Part shown: in pieces, positions 37,087 through 46,243 of the stretch | Numbering within the stretch: the first letter of the stretch is position 1 | Layout: the number at the start of each line of letters is the position of its first letter | Assembly: GCF_004028155.1 (NCBI RefSeq) | Contig: NZ_SBII01000003.1 | Coordinates: 1-64,000 of the forward strand | Length of the DNA stretch: 64,000 nt | From: Flavobacterium cerinum | GTDB lineage: Bacteria; Bacteroidota; Bacteroidia; Flavobacteriales; Flavobacteriaceae | Reading direction: 5' to 3' | Made by a program: the position numbers and the translations under genes | The notes under the pieces: model-generated | What the model was told of the DNA's origin: nothing | Seen by the model: only the letters and a program-made list of their open reading frames with translations | The model's database searches: none

Positions 37087-38079
37087 TTATCTTATTTGCA
37101 TGATTAGTTTTCTACCTTGTGTTTTATTCGTTTTAAGTATATTATGTGCCTTTAAAGCAGTATCAACATCCAGTCCTCCTAAAACGTTAATTGACGGAGG
37201 TGTAATAGATGAATTATGCAACAGAGATGCTAAGTATGTGAGTCCGGCTTTATAGTAGACATAATTTTTATCGGCCACATAGGCATAATTTGATATGTTT
37301 ATTATTATGGCTCCCTTATTAAATAATATTTCACGAGAGGATGGAGTAGATAATGCAGTAACATCGAGATAAGCACCATTTGTTTTTAAAACTCCTGCAG
37401 CTTTTTCGGCAATGGCTCCTCCAACTAAATCGACTACAATATCAAATTTTGAATTATTATTTAAAGTAATCGCTGCAACTCCCACATCCTGTAAAGTATA
37501 GTTGATAATCTGCTCGCTTTGTACTCCTATTTCCAGTAATGCCCCAATGCTTGTTTCATTTCCGGCAGTAACAATAAAATTACGATATCCCTTAGTAAGA
37601 AGAATTTTTATGAGCATAGCTCCTACTCCACCAGCTGCACCAGTAATAAATAAGGTTGATAAATGATCAATAGGTATCCGATCAAAACATTGCAATGCTG
37701 TAAGTCCTGCAGATGGTATTGCTGCTGCCTCCTCAAAAGAGATACTATCCGGCTTAACTGCAACAATTTCTTCAGGAACATTTATATATTCTGCGTAAGT
37801 ACCGTTAGACCCCATACTACCAGAACCGCAAAAAACAGCATCTCCTATTTTAAAATTTATAACCTTATTACCAATAGTCGTAACGATACCTGAAAATTCT
37901 CTTCCTAAAATAGGAGAATGCAATAGTTTTCTTTCCAATTCATTTTCAATCATTTGATAATCTATAGGATTGAAACCCGAAGCCATAATTTTAACCTGAA
38001 CTTCATTGTCTTTTGGCATTGGAATTAACACTTCTTCCAAATTTAAATCTCCCTTATTATTTAATACTATAGCTTTCAT
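37087..38079 (-). CDS. Quinone-oxidoreductase-like NADP-dependent MDR protein
   Basis: 330 residues of the zinc-free medium-chain dehydrogenase/reductase group. The GroES-like N-terminus has SGFNPIDYQMIENE and ILGREFSGIVTTIG; the Rossmann motif is FITGAAGGVGAML (about 150); then FDIVVDLVGG. No structural or catalytic zinc Cys set is present. It likely reduces quinones or reactive enones with NADPH in the cytoplasm. It is divergent from the HxlR regulator at 38171-38551, separated by 91 bp rich in inverted repeats, which is the classic layout of an HxlR-controlled reductase. Confidence 0.9.
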   Translation of the reverse strand: MKAIVLNNKGDLNLEEVLIPMPKDNEVQVKIMASGFNPIDYQMIENELERKLLHSPILGREFSGIVTTIGNKVINFKIGDAVFCGSGSMGSNGTYAEYINVPEEIVAVKPDSISFEEAAAIPSAGLTALQCFDRIPIDHLSTLFITGAAGGVGAMLIKILLTKGYRNFIVTAGNETSIGALLEIGVQSEQIINYTLQDVGVAAITLNNNSKFDIVVDLVGGAIAEKAAGVLKTNGAYLDVTALSTPSSREILFNKGAIIINISNYAYVADKNYVYYKAGLTYLASLLHNSSITPPSINVLGGLDVDTALKAHNILKTNKTQGRKLIMQIR

Positions 38080-38096
38080 TTTATTAATTTAGACTA

Positions 38097-38156
38097 CAAA
38101 ATTATATCAACTATAGTTTATTTTTGCTATCAGTTAACTAAAGGTTACCAGTAACC
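38097..38156. promoter_or_regulatory. Divergent promoters and HxlR operator-like palindromes
   Basis: For the reductase, minus-strand TAATTTTG (plus CAAAATTA, 38097-38104) is a -7 box. For HxlR, TATTTTTG (38119-38126) is a -7 box. Three palindromes lie here: AACTATAGTT (38109-38118), AGTTAACT (38132-38139) and GGTTAC-CA-GTAACC (38143-38156). The first overlaps the promoter region between the two boxes, and the others sit in the HxlR leader, as autoregulatory operators would. Confidence 0.6.
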
Positions 38157-38170
38157 ACAAAGAAACCTGA

Positions 38171-38551
38171 ATGGCAAAAATCAATGATAATGGTACATTA
38201 CGGGAAGCCAATTGTTCTGAAGAACTTATGGCTATGCGTGATAGCCTTGAGGTGTTAGGCGGAAAATGGAAATTAATGATCTTGCGCTTCCTTACTAACA
38301 GGTCGCACCAGGTTATTTACTTTAAAAAAATGCAGCGGGAAATCGATGGGATTTCCGCCAAAATGCTTAGCAAAGAACTAAAAGATTTAGAAGCTAACCT
38401 TCTTATATTGCGGGAAATTCAGGATACTAGGCCCATAACTGTAGCTTATTCTATTACCGAGTATGGCAAATCTGTACTGCCGGTAACAGAAACATTAGTA
38501 CAATGGGGGCTGAATCATCGCGAAAAAATTATTATATCGATGACAAAGTAA
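38171..38551 (+). CDS. HxlR-family winged-helix transcriptional regulator
   Basis: 126 residues with the HxlR signature: C..ELMAMRDSLEVLGGKWKL, MILRFLTNRSHQVIYF, EIDGISAKMLSKELKDLEAN, and ITEYGKSVLPV. The Cys at about 15 precedes the core, where redox- or electrophile-sensing cysteines occur in this family (HypR/YodB-like). It is divergent from the quinone-oxidoreductase-like gene and probably represses it until quinone or aldehyde stress occurs (family knowledge plus position). Confidence 0.92.
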   Translation: MAKINDNGTLREANCSEELMAMRDSLEVLGGKWKLMILRFLTNRSHQVIYFKKMQREIDGISAKMLSKELKDLEANLLILREIQDTRPITVAYSITEYGKSVLPVTETLVQWGLNHREKIIISMTK

Positions 38552-38568
38552 TAAGATTCGATAAATGC

Positions 38569-39498
38569 TTATATCCACTCAGAAGATGCAATATAATCAT
38601 CCGGAAAATAAGTAAGATATTGTACCATTCGCGGTGCTGTTCCATAATTAGGAGTAGCACAATGAGGCAATGAATGATGCCATATTATAAAATCACCGGC
38701 ATCTCCAAGTATAGGTTTCACTTTTAATGTTTTGAGTGCTTCCTCTCGCGGATTGATATGCGGTTTTAAGTCATTAAGCCAGTTCTCAATCTTATTATGG
38801 AAACCCGGGACACAATGAAAAGCACCATCTTCAGGCCCACAATCGGTTAAATAGAGAAGTCCCTGCAAACCAAAAGGGATGGGGGTTTTTAAGCTTACAT
38901 CCCAATGAAGATCACTGCCCAAAAATTTATAAGAATCTGTTTGCGGCGGATTGAAACTTACTTTATCTATTCTCTTATAAATTTTATTTGTTTTATAAAG
39001 CTGCTCGTAAGCTTTCTTTATTCGTGGTGAAAACCTATTTCGGTTTAATGTTTCATGATCAGAAAAATTAAGCATTAATCCTCTTAAATCATCATGGGTA
39101 GTATACCATGTTTCTCTATCATTCGGGTTCATTTTTAAATACTCCCAAATAGCAAGCTGTGTCTCTTCACAATCTTTTTTAGAAATTGCATCTTTAACAA
39201 TAATATAACCGTTTTCATTCCAAAAGTTCAAATCTTCTTCAGATAGAACATTTTGAATAACGTCATTGTCAATCTGTACATCTTTTTTATTTTCATTTAT
39301 CCAAATCTTAAAAGTATCAAAATCTGGTCTTTCAAAATATAAATATCGTAAAGTATCTTCCATACTGATACCTAACCTATATAAAGTTTCAATTTCATTA
39401 TTCCATGTGTTTTGAGAAGAAGCATTAGCTAATGTTCTCTCCCATAATTTTTCCAAAGCAGTCCAAGGCATAGTATTCATATAAAATTTACTACTCAA
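38569..39498 (-). CDS. Phytanoyl-CoA dioxygenase (PhyH) family protein
   Basis: 309 residues. After an N-terminal helical extension the PhyH core starts near 105 (FWNENGYIIVKDAISKKDCE). The Fe(II) ligands are visible as HWDVS (HxD, about 219) and the distal His in WHHSLPHCATPN, with a nearby Arg (APRMVQYLTYF) for 2-oxoglutarate. Such enzymes hydroxylate small molecules using O2 and 2-oxoglutarate. It is convergent with HxlR (17 bp between stops). The substrate is not predictable. Confidence 0.88.
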   Translation of the reverse strand: MSSKFYMNTMPWTALEKLWERTLANASSQNTWNNEIETLYRLGISMEDTLRYLYFERPDFDTFKIWINENKKDVQIDNDVIQNVLSEEDLNFWNENGYIIVKDAISKKDCEETQLAIWEYLKMNPNDRETWYTTHDDLRGLMLNFSDHETLNRNRFSPRIKKAYEQLYKTNKIYKRIDKVSFNPPQTDSYKFLGSDLHWDVSLKTPIPFGLQGLLYLTDCGPEDGAFHCVPGFHNKIENWLNDLKPHINPREEALKTLKVKPILGDAGDFIIWHHSLPHCATPNYGTAPRMVQYLTYFPDDYIASSEWI

Positions 39499-39828
39499 AT
39501 TTATGAAAAACCTATGTAATTTCTTTCATAAGCATTAAATATATTATATAGAAAAAGTAACAGTCTAATACCATAACATGGTTGTCAAATTAATAACATT
39601 TCTTAAAAAACGCCCTTATATCACTAACTTATTTAAAAGGCAAAATTTGTAACAAAAGTCACAATGTAGCATATTTTCACGAAGGCAGTGTAATTGTATA
39701 GATCTATCCTCCAGTTGAAGAAATTACCGGCAACCCGGAAAACCTTATATTATCTGGTGCTTCAGATACTGCTCAATTCTAGCGCCGGATGGATCTATAT
39801 TAATAGACAAGAAGAATATAAAAAATGC
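39499..39828. other. Intergenic region with a short ORF tail
   Basis: 330 bp upstream of the PhyH gene. A frame at 39702-39782 encodes YPPVEEITGNPENLILSGAS and a few more residues before a stop, but an in-frame stop precedes it and no start codon is available. It resembles the tails of small Bacteroidota peptides and may be a relic. Otherwise nothing was recognised. Confidence 0.3.
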
Positions 39829-39865
39829 AAGCAGGGCTATTCATAGAACAGCCCTGCTTTTATAT
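39829..39865. terminator. Hairpin terminator after the MFS gene
   Basis: AAGCAGGGCT (39829-39838) pairs with AGCCCTGCTT (39850-39859), flanked by A-rich and T-rich runs, downstream of the minus-strand MFS gene whose stop is at 39880. Confidence 0.75.
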
Positions 39866-39879
39866 AGTAGTATTAAAAA

Positions 39880-41130
39880 CTATTTTGACACCATTATCTT
39901 CCCCTGTCCTGTTTCCTTTAACAGGAAGCTTATTGCAATAGCTATCGAAATTCCAACAATCCAAAACAAACCAGCATGCTGAAAATGTGCCGTCGTGTCC
40001 ATTTCTATTCCTAAAGTTTTTCCAAACAAATGACTAAATATAGGACTCAATAATGTGGTAACCCCAAATGTGATAAAATTAATTGCTCCTGTAGCACTGC
40101 CTTTTACAAAATCAGGATTAGCTTCTTTAATTACAGAATAAGGGATCATAGCAGCGCCGGAAGCTACCCCTAAACAAAACATACTAATCTTAGCAGGAAA
40201 CAAATCGGGCAGATAGATTAATTGCAGCAGGCTTAAGATCATGAATAAAGCTCCCGCCACTAAAACAGGTTTTCTCTTCCCAATTTTATCTGTTATATAT
40301 CCCAGTATCGGACAGCCAAAAACCCATCCAAAAGCAACCATAGCGCTCGCAATTGCCGCAGAATGAAAATCGAACGTACGGTCTTTCTGAAAAAATGCAA
40401 CCGACCATGTCATCGCAAAAATAGTAGTAGGTGCAAATAAAAGTCCCGAAATTAATCCACAAAACCAGGATTGAGGATTGCTGAAAACAATTTTATAAGG
40501 TGTTAACAACCCCTGCTTGTTATCTGTTCTCTCTGTCTTTTTCTCTTCTTTATTTAAAGGGGTAATAAACCAGAGCCCTACGGCTACAATAATGGTTACA
40601 ATCCCTGTCCACAACCAAAAAGCATCAATGTTCATTCCGTTTTCAATCCAGGGAGCAACCACAAACTGCCCCGCCGATCCGCCCAGCATTCCAAAGCATT
40701 GGGTAAACCCTATGGCAGTTGCCAGTGATTTTGCTGAAAATCCTTTACTTGCTAAATATACACATCCCGGAAACGCAAAAGCACATCCTGCGCCCTGCAA
40801 TAACCTCCCTGTAGTCCCTGCAAATTCAGTAGATATTAAAAATAATAAACAGCCTAAACCAAGGATAAATGCACCTGCAAACAAGGAATATTTAGCTCCA
40901 AACCTGTCTAATGCTATACCGGCAATTAAACTACACGTGGAATAGGTATAATAATAGGTTCCTATAATAGAAACCAGTCCAATTTGCGATACATTAAAAT
41001 TTTCCGAAAGTTCCGGGATCATTACTGCCGGAGCAGATCGTATCACATAATCTAAAAAATAAAAGAGCAGTCCAAATACCCATGCAATAACATAGTATTT
41101 GGTGTATGATCTATTGGCATTTACATCCAT
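39880..41130 (-). CDS. Major facilitator superfamily transporter
   Basis: 416 residues with 12 predicted membrane helices. MFS landmarks are GIALDRFGAKYSLFAGAFI (loop 2-3 motif A) and the corresponding GYITDKIGKRKPVLVAG in the second half. A long charged central loop (NKEEKKTERTDNKQ) separates the halves. The N-terminus (DYVIRSAPAVMIPELSENF) resembles organic-anion/hexuronate-type or oxalate/formate-type carriers. It lies 44 bp after the PoxB-like gene, so the two are probably co-transcribed; uptake or export of a carboxylate related to pyruvate metabolism is a fair guess. Confidence 0.88.
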   Translation of the reverse strand: MDVNANRSYTKYYVIAWVFGLLFYFLDYVIRSAPAVMIPELSENFNVSQIGLVSIIGTYYYTYSTCSLIAGIALDRFGAKYSLFAGAFILGLGCLLFLISTEFAGTTGRLLQGAGCAFAFPGCVYLASKGFSAKSLATAIGFTQCFGMLGGSAGQFVVAPWIENGMNIDAFWLWTGIVTIIVAVGLWFITPLNKEEKKTERTDNKQGLLTPYKIVFSNPQSWFCGLISGLLFAPTTIFAMTWSVAFFQKDRTFDFHSAAIASAMVAFGWVFGCPILGYITDKIGKRKPVLVAGALFMILSLLQLIYLPDLFPAKISMFCLGVASGAAMIPYSVIKEANPDFVKGSATGAINFITFGVTTLLSPIFSHLFGKTLGIEMDTTAHFQHAGLFWIVGISIAIAISFLLKETGQGKIMVSK

Positions 41131-41174
41131 TTGGGTATGTATTAAATTAAAAATTCAGTAATTATGGACAACTA

Positions 41175-42911
41175 CTATAAACCTTCTTTTAAATGTTTGT
41201 AATTCGATTTTATAGTATCGAAAACCTCGTCCATTTTACCGCCAAGCATCAATTTCGTCATTGATTTTGCCATACCTTTTATCTGTGCCCATTCTACTTT
41301 TGGCGGCATTGCCAAAGCATTTGGGTTTGTAAACACATTAACTAAGATAGGTCCGTCATGAGCTAATGCCATGCCTATGGCTGCAGCGACTTCTTCAGGC
41401 TTATGAACATTAACACCCTTAAAACCCATTGCCTGAGCAACCAGTCCAAAATCAGGATTAACCATGTCGGTTTCATTATCCGGCAAACCATTAACTTCCA
41501 TTTCAAGTTTTACCATTCCAAGGGCACGGTTATTAAACACAATGATCTTAATTGGTATTTTATATTGATTAATGGTTGCCAGGTCGCCCAGCAGCATCGA
41601 TAATCCGCCATCGCCGCACATGGCAATAACTTGTCTTTTTGGATGTGCTAAAGCAGCCCCTATCGCCATAGGCATGGCATTAGCCATAGAGCCATGATTA
41701 AAAGATCCTAACATTTTACGTTCGCCTGTTCCTTTAATAAAACGGGCACCCCATACACAGGTCATTCCGGTATCTACTGTAAATATGGCATCCTTATCGG
41801 CCAGTTCATCTAAAACATAAGCCAGATATTCCGGCTGAATAGTGTCTTCTCCCCCATTATCAGTAATGTAGATTTTCATGTGCTCTTTTACCTTTTCGTA
41901 AAATTTTAACTGAGAAGACAAAAAGCTATCATCGGTTTTTTGCTGTAATAAAGGAAGCAAAGCATCTATGGTATGGGCAACATCTCCACATAAACCTAAA
42001 TGAAGATTGGCTCTTCTGCCCAAACGTTCCGGGTTTGTATCTACTTGTATGATCTTGTTATCTGTAGGCATGAATTTATCATAAGGAAAATCTGTACCTA
42101 GCAGTATAACCAGATCTGAATCATGCATACTGTGATAGGCGGATGGCTGGCCCAGCAGACCTGTCATCCCTATCTCATTTGGATTATTAGGCTGAATGCT
42201 CATCTTTCCACGGAAAGAATAACCTACAGGGGCATTAATGTACTGAGATAATTTTACAACCTCATCATGGGCATTTTCCGCACCTATACCGCAAAACAAT
42301 GTTATTTTACTGCTTTCATTTATTGCATTTGCTAATAAATTCAATTCTTTATCTGAGGGGCGAATGACCGGCTCACAATGAAAAAACTGTTGGGATATGT
42401 TGCTTTCTACAGCATCTAACTGAGAAACGTCTCCTGGTAAGCCAATAACGGCAACACCTTTTTTTCCTAATGCATGCTGTATCGCAGTTTGTATAATTCG
42501 GGGAGCCTGTTCGGCGGTCATGATCATTTGATTGTAGCAGCTGCAATCGTCAAAAAGCTTTATGGTATTGGTTTCCTGAAAGTAATCCATTCCCATTTCT
42601 GTAGTATTAATGGTAGAAGCAATGGCCAATAAAGGAACGTGTGAACGATGAGCATCATATAATCCATTAATTAAATGCACATGCCCCGGACCGCAGCTTC
42701 CGGCACATACCGCAAATCCGTCCAGCTCAGCCTCCGCGGCTGCGGCATAAGCCCCAACTTCTTCATGCCGTACATGAATCCATTTTATTTTTCCGCTCTT
42801 GCGTATTGCTTCATTAAAATGATTGAGGCTGTCTCCTGTTACTGCATAAACACGTTTTACGCCTGCTTCAATCAACATTTCTACTAACTGTTCAGCTACT
42901 ATTTTACTCAT
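41175..42911 (-). CDS. poxB: Thiamine-diphosphate enzyme, pyruvate dehydrogenase (quinone)/pyruvate oxidase-like
   Basis: 578 residues matching the length and order of PoxB. The N-terminal ThDP Pyr domain contains GVKRVYAVTGDSLNHFNEAI and catalytic Glu in RHEEVGAYAAAAEAEL. The central FAD-type domain contains FCGIGAENAHDEVVKL, and the C-terminal PP domain has the ThDP-Mg motif GDGGLSMLLGDLATI...FNN. CAGSCGPGHVHLINGLYDAH is close to Escherichia coli PoxB. That enzyme decarboxylates pyruvate to acetate and CO2, passing electrons to quinone at the membrane. The C-terminal lipid-binding helix is not obvious. Precedes the MFS gene in an apparent operon. Confidence 0.88.
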   Translation of the reverse strand: MSKIVAEQLVEMLIEAGVKRVYAVTGDSLNHFNEAIRKSGKIKWIHVRHEEVGAYAAAAEAELDGFAVCAGSCGPGHVHLINGLYDAHRSHVPLLAIASTINTTEMGMDYFQETNTIKLFDDCSCYNQMIMTAEQAPRIIQTAIQHALGKKGVAVIGLPGDVSQLDAVESNISQQFFHCEPVIRPSDKELNLLANAINESSKITLFCGIGAENAHDEVVKLSQYINAPVGYSFRGKMSIQPNNPNEIGMTGLLGQPSAYHSMHDSDLVILLGTDFPYDKFMPTDNKIIQVDTNPERLGRRANLHLGLCGDVAHTIDALLPLLQQKTDDSFLSSQLKFYEKVKEHMKIYITDNGGEDTIQPEYLAYVLDELADKDAIFTVDTGMTCVWGARFIKGTGERKMLGSFNHGSMANAMPMAIGAALAHPKRQVIAMCGDGGLSMLLGDLATINQYKIPIKIIVFNNRALGMVKLEMEVNGLPDNETDMVNPDFGLVAQAMGFKGVNVHKPEEVAAAIGMALAHDGPILVNVFTNPNALAMPPKVEWAQIKGMAKSMTKLMLGGKMDEVFDTIKSNYKHLKEGL

Positions 42912-43094
42912 GGATCTTACTTTTTCAATTACTATTATTCATAGTAAGCACGATCAAATAACCTTGATTACCATGATTTTCTATACTAATTTACCTAATA
43001 TTTGAATTGAAAACAGACTAGTTATATGCTATTTACATTAATATTAACAGTAGAGAACTATTGTGAAGAAAATGAACTTTACAAAAAGTAATTA

Positions 43095-44267
43095 CTATGA
43101 GATATGGTTATCTGCTTTTAAATATTCCTGAGATATTTTTTCCTGAATTAGATTTCCTAACGCCACAGCACGCTCATAATTTTTATCACTTATAGCAATC
43201 AATTTCTGGGACATTATATTACCTGCTCTTCTTGATTGGGGAAAAAGATATGGCATGCTCACTTTTGTAGTATGAAGCCGTTCGCAGGTTTCTCTATCAT
43301 TTAAAAACCAAACATAACTGGTATGCAGGTACTTAAGGAAGTTTTTTTGATAGGATTTTTTAAAAATGTTAGACGCCAGTGATTCATCCTCTAAAGCCTT
43401 TGCCAGCATTACGGAGTCTGTATCGGCAGAAGCCTGAGTGGCTGTCCAAGTATAAAACATCTCTGTAGCTTCTTTTTTATTATCAGGAAGATGGTTTTCC
43501 GGAATACCAAGCAGATGTCCAATGTATTTCCAAAGATGAAAAACGCCAAGCTCTTCCTTTTCAGAAATCGTGAGTCCAAGCTTTTGGAGTCCATGAAGAA
43601 ATACAAGGCTGAATCCGATACTGGTGGCAATCATATCGCTATAATTAATTGGTTCTCCCCACAGTTCTTTATTCCATTCTTTGTACTTTTCTTTTATCAT
43701 AATACGGGAAAAAGAATGTATCATCCTGGTTCTTATAATGTACCTATAACCATCTTTATTAAGTTGTAAAGCCTTTTTTCGGGTTACATGTACCCAAAAA
43801 TCTAATGTATCGGTAATTCTTTTTGAAGCACCTTTTTTTAATGCGCCTGTATAAACAAGCGGCTTATTAAGATAAGCATAGTCATATCCTCCCATAAGGC
43901 TGTAATCCCGGAGAGATATGAGTCCATTAATTCCGCTGCGCATAGACAAGCTACAGCCCGCAGTAATTAATTCTTGATTAAGCCAGCTGGGTACTTCCTG
44001 CATTGAGAGAAGCATCATTTTTAAATTATGGGGTAAATCATCTTCCTCATTAATTTTAATTTCAGATAATTCTTTTATATACAAATAGGCTTCAGGAAAA
44101 CTTCTTCCTGTAAAAATTTCTTTAGCAGCAGCATCACCCAACTCATCATATTCCGTACTTAAACGTTTATAATGATCAAGGTTAGCAAGATTAACTTCTG
44201 CACCCGACCATTCGATGAATTGTCTGCCGTTTCCCTTCTCCCAATAAAGTTTGATGTTCTCGTCCAT
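43095..44267 (-). CDS. MpaB-family oxygenase (DUF2236/latex-clearing-protein-like)
   Basis: 390 residues of the MpaB/Lcp oxygenase family. Recognisable segments are SLRDYSLMGGYDYAYLNKPL, DTLDFWVHVTRKKAL, RTRMIHSFSRIMIKE (candidate haem-ligand His), INYSDMIATSIGFSLVFLHG and GIPENHLPDNKKEA. Family members bind b-type haem and oxygenate isoprenoid or other substrates. There is no signal peptide. It lies 12 bp after the lipase-like gene, so they are probably co-transcribed. Substrate unknown. Confidence 0.82.
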   Translation of the reverse strand: MDENIKLYWEKGNGRQFIEWSGAEVNLANLDHYKRLSTEYDELGDAAAKEIFTGRSFPEAYLYIKELSEIKINEEDDLPHNLKMMLLSMQEVPSWLNQELITAGCSLSMRSGINGLISLRDYSLMGGYDYAYLNKPLVYTGALKKGASKRITDTLDFWVHVTRKKALQLNKDGYRYIIRTRMIHSFSRIMIKEKYKEWNKELWGEPINYSDMIATSIGFSLVFLHGLQKLGLTISEKEELGVFHLWKYIGHLLGIPENHLPDNKKEATEMFYTWTATQASADTDSVMLAKALEDESLASNIFKKSYQKNFLKYLHTSYVWFLNDRETCERLHTTKVSMPYLFPQSRRAGNIMSQKLIAISDKNYERAVALGNLIQEKISQEYLKADNHIS

Positions 44268-44279
44268 TTCTAATAATAA

Positions 44280-45368
44280 TTATTCTAGTAAAAGATATAG
44301 ATAAGGTGGGAATGAATGATGTATCATTAGATCTTTACTATCATTTGAGAATTTCTCATAGTAAGCCTCATCAGGGTAAAGAACAATTGTATTACCTGTC
44401 CTTACATAATCACTGCTGTTAAAATAATCTGGTGCTTTAAATTCCGGAAGGTATTTTTTTATCTTTTTTGCCATTTCATCACCTAATAGCTGCTGATACC
44501 GCTTAACTTTTTTTTGTGAAGGATTTGTAAACCGACCATAAACCATTTCCAAAAGTATTTTTTTAAAGAATGGCTGACTCTTTATTGTTTCTTCTATTAC
44601 CGAAACCGGACTTACTTTTGGTAAATCATTTAGTATTTGTACTGTAAAAGGCGTTTGGGGTACCCAGTCTACCGCATTAACCACATTATAGACCCAGCCT
44701 TCCTGTGTGATCTTTTCATAGCTGTAAGCAAAATATAAATTACCTGGTTTTGGAGCAGCACTGCAGTAGGTTTTAAAACGTATGTCGGCAGGTAAAACGC
44801 CTTTCTTTTGTAAACTATAAAAATGAGCCATGAGTAAATAACTTATTCCCCCACCCTGGCTGTGACCCATAATTATAAAATTCTTAATCCCTGCTGTATA
44901 ACACGAATCGATCTTAGGAACCATTTCTTTAGATATAAATGCTGTACTTATTAAATATCCTGTGTGTACAGCTGCATTTTTATCAGGTGATAGTTCATAC
45001 TCAAAAGTATAATTATTGCTAATTTTTATCTCACCCTTAGCCGGACTCATAGCTGCATAAAAATTAGCCAGCCAGCTTTCACTTTTTTCTGTGCTCCCTC
45101 TTGTACACAGCACGGCGGTAGAATTGTCTTTAATCCATAACTCCCAAAGATTGTCTAATCCTATCGGTTTGCTTTGATAAATAAGCTTAAAATGCTCCGG
45201 CTGCGGAATCATTTTTAGCTTTTCAGCCGATTCTGTTGACCTGGCTGCGACATAAATTAGCTCTTTATACTCTTCTTTGTTAAATCCGGGACTTAAGTTT
45301 TGAGATATACTGTATGAAGTATAAAATAGTGCGAAAAAACAAATAGCGAGCAGTTTTAAAAATTTCAT
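44280..45368 (-). CDS. Secreted class-3-lipase-like protein
   Basis: 362 residues with a signal peptide (FLKLLAICFFALFYTSYSIS). The nucleophile elbow is IIMGHSQGGGISYLLMAHF (Ser about 170). Context matches fungal lipase-3-like proteins (TAVLCTRGSTEKSESWLANF upstream, VVNAVDWVPQ around the acid residue, and a C-terminal IHHSFPPYLY that could supply His). It likely acts on esters or lipids in the periplasm or outside. First gene of a probable operon with the MpaB-like oxygenase. Confidence 0.83.
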   Translation of the reverse strand: MKFLKLLAICFFALFYTSYSISQNLSPGFNKEEYKELIYVAARSTESAEKLKMIPQPEHFKLIYQSKPIGLDNLWELWIKDNSTAVLCTRGSTEKSESWLANFYAAMSPAKGEIKISNNYTFEYELSPDKNAAVHTGYLISTAFISKEMVPKIDSCYTAGIKNFIIMGHSQGGGISYLLMAHFYSLQKKGVLPADIRFKTYCSAAPKPGNLYFAYSYEKITQEGWVYNVVNAVDWVPQTPFTVQILNDLPKVSPVSVIEETIKSQPFFKKILLEMVYGRFTNPSQKKVKRYQQLLGDEMAKKIKKYLPEFKAPDYFNSSDYVRTGNTIVLYPDEAYYEKFSNDSKDLMIHHSFPPYLYLLLE

Positions 45369-45654
45369 AAGTGATAAGTTGGTTTACTAAAGTTAACCGA
45401 TAAATCTTTAATAATCAGTATCAACCGAAATATATTTTTCATCTTACACTTCAATGTTTTGCTCAACTAAAGAAAAATTAGCCTTATAATTCTACGGGGA
45501 TTTGATGAAAAAAAAGTGCTTTTTTACTCAATATTAGGTGTTCTAAATTATTCGATTATTGTTGTGAGTTAAAAATTATCATAATTAATTGCAAAATATT
45601 TAGACATATCGGGGAAACTACTATTTTTGCGTCCTAATTTAATAATGAAATATT
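45369..45654. promoter_or_regulatory. Divergent intergenic region with histone-like gene promoter
   Basis: 286 bp between the lipase-like gene (minus) and the histone H1-like gene (plus). TATTTTTG at 45622-45629 is a TAnnTTTG -7 box, 25 bp before the ATG at 45655. No other structure was recognised. Confidence 0.5.
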
Positions 45655-45831
45655 ATGAAAGACCTATTCGCAAAAATCAACGCCGAAATTGAAACATTTA
45701 AATCAGAATCTGAACTGCATATTGAAAAATCAAACAAAGCAGCAGGAACAAGAGCTCGTAAATCAGCTTTAGAATTAAGTAAATTACTAAAAGACTTTAG
45801 AAAAGTTTCTATCGAAGAGTCTAAAAAATAA
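45655..45831 (+). CDS. Histone H1-like (Hc1-type) DNA-binding protein
   Basis: A 58-residue ORF: MKDLFAKINAEIETFKSESE, then ELHIEKSNKAAGTRARKSAL and ELSKLLKDFRKVSIEESKK. It is an almost exact match to the short histone H1/Hc1-like proteins conserved in Flavobacteriia: basic, helical, with KAAG.RARKS..E..KLLK.FRK. Such proteins bind DNA and may shape the nucleoid. It has its own promoter box and a terminator hairpin 50 bp downstream. Confidence 0.9.
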   Translation: MKDLFAKINAEIETFKSESELHIEKSNKAAGTRARKSALELSKLLKDFRKVSIEESKK

Positions 45832-45840
45832 TTTTCAGGG

Positions 45841-45907
45841 AAATATCTTTTAAAGATATTTAATCCCGAATTATATTTATAAAAAGCCGCATAAAGCGGC
45901 TTTTTTA
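45841..45907 (+). terminator. Terminator of the histone-like gene
   Basis: Two hairpins follow the gene: AAATATCTT/AAGATATTT (45841-45861) and AAAAAGCCGC/GCGGCTTTTT with loop ATAAA (45881-45905) followed by more T. The second is a strong bidirectional Rho-independent terminator that also serves the converging gene at 45934. Confidence 0.85.
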
Positions 45908-45933
45908 GTTGTTATAATTTATAGTTACAGAGA

Positions 45934-46158
45934 CTATTTGCCTCTTTGCTTAAAAGGAAATATCTTTAAATACATATTTAGAAAGCCCAGTATCAATCCT
46001 GTAAAAAAGCCTACGAATAAGCTTCTTAGTGCAATATTTCCAATTGAGACTGGATCGTCAAAAAATAACACACCCAAAAGATCATATACAAAAAGGCCAA
46101 TTGTAATTCCTATCGTAAGTGATATGAAAGTAACTTTAAAATAGTAAAGCTTTGTCAT
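45934..46158 (-). CDS. Small two-helix membrane protein
   Basis: 74 residues with two strong hydrophobic segments (VTFISLTIGITIGLFVYDLL and LFVGFFTGLILGFLNMYL) and a basic C-terminus (FPFKQRGK). No family recognised. It is convergent with the histone-like gene and downstream of the T9SS gene at 46244 only in reverse order. A frame on the opposite strand overlaps it but lacks such structure. Confidence 0.65.
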   Translation of the reverse strand: MTKLYYFKVTFISLTIGITIGLFVYDLLGVLFFDDPVSIGNIALRSLFVGFFTGLILGFLNMYLKIFPFKQRGK

Positions 46159-46243
46159 TATTATTTAATTAGTTTAACGTATTAATGTGCCTAAAATACA
46201 GTAAAAAATTAAATCAAATTGTACTATCGTGTTTTTACCTGAC

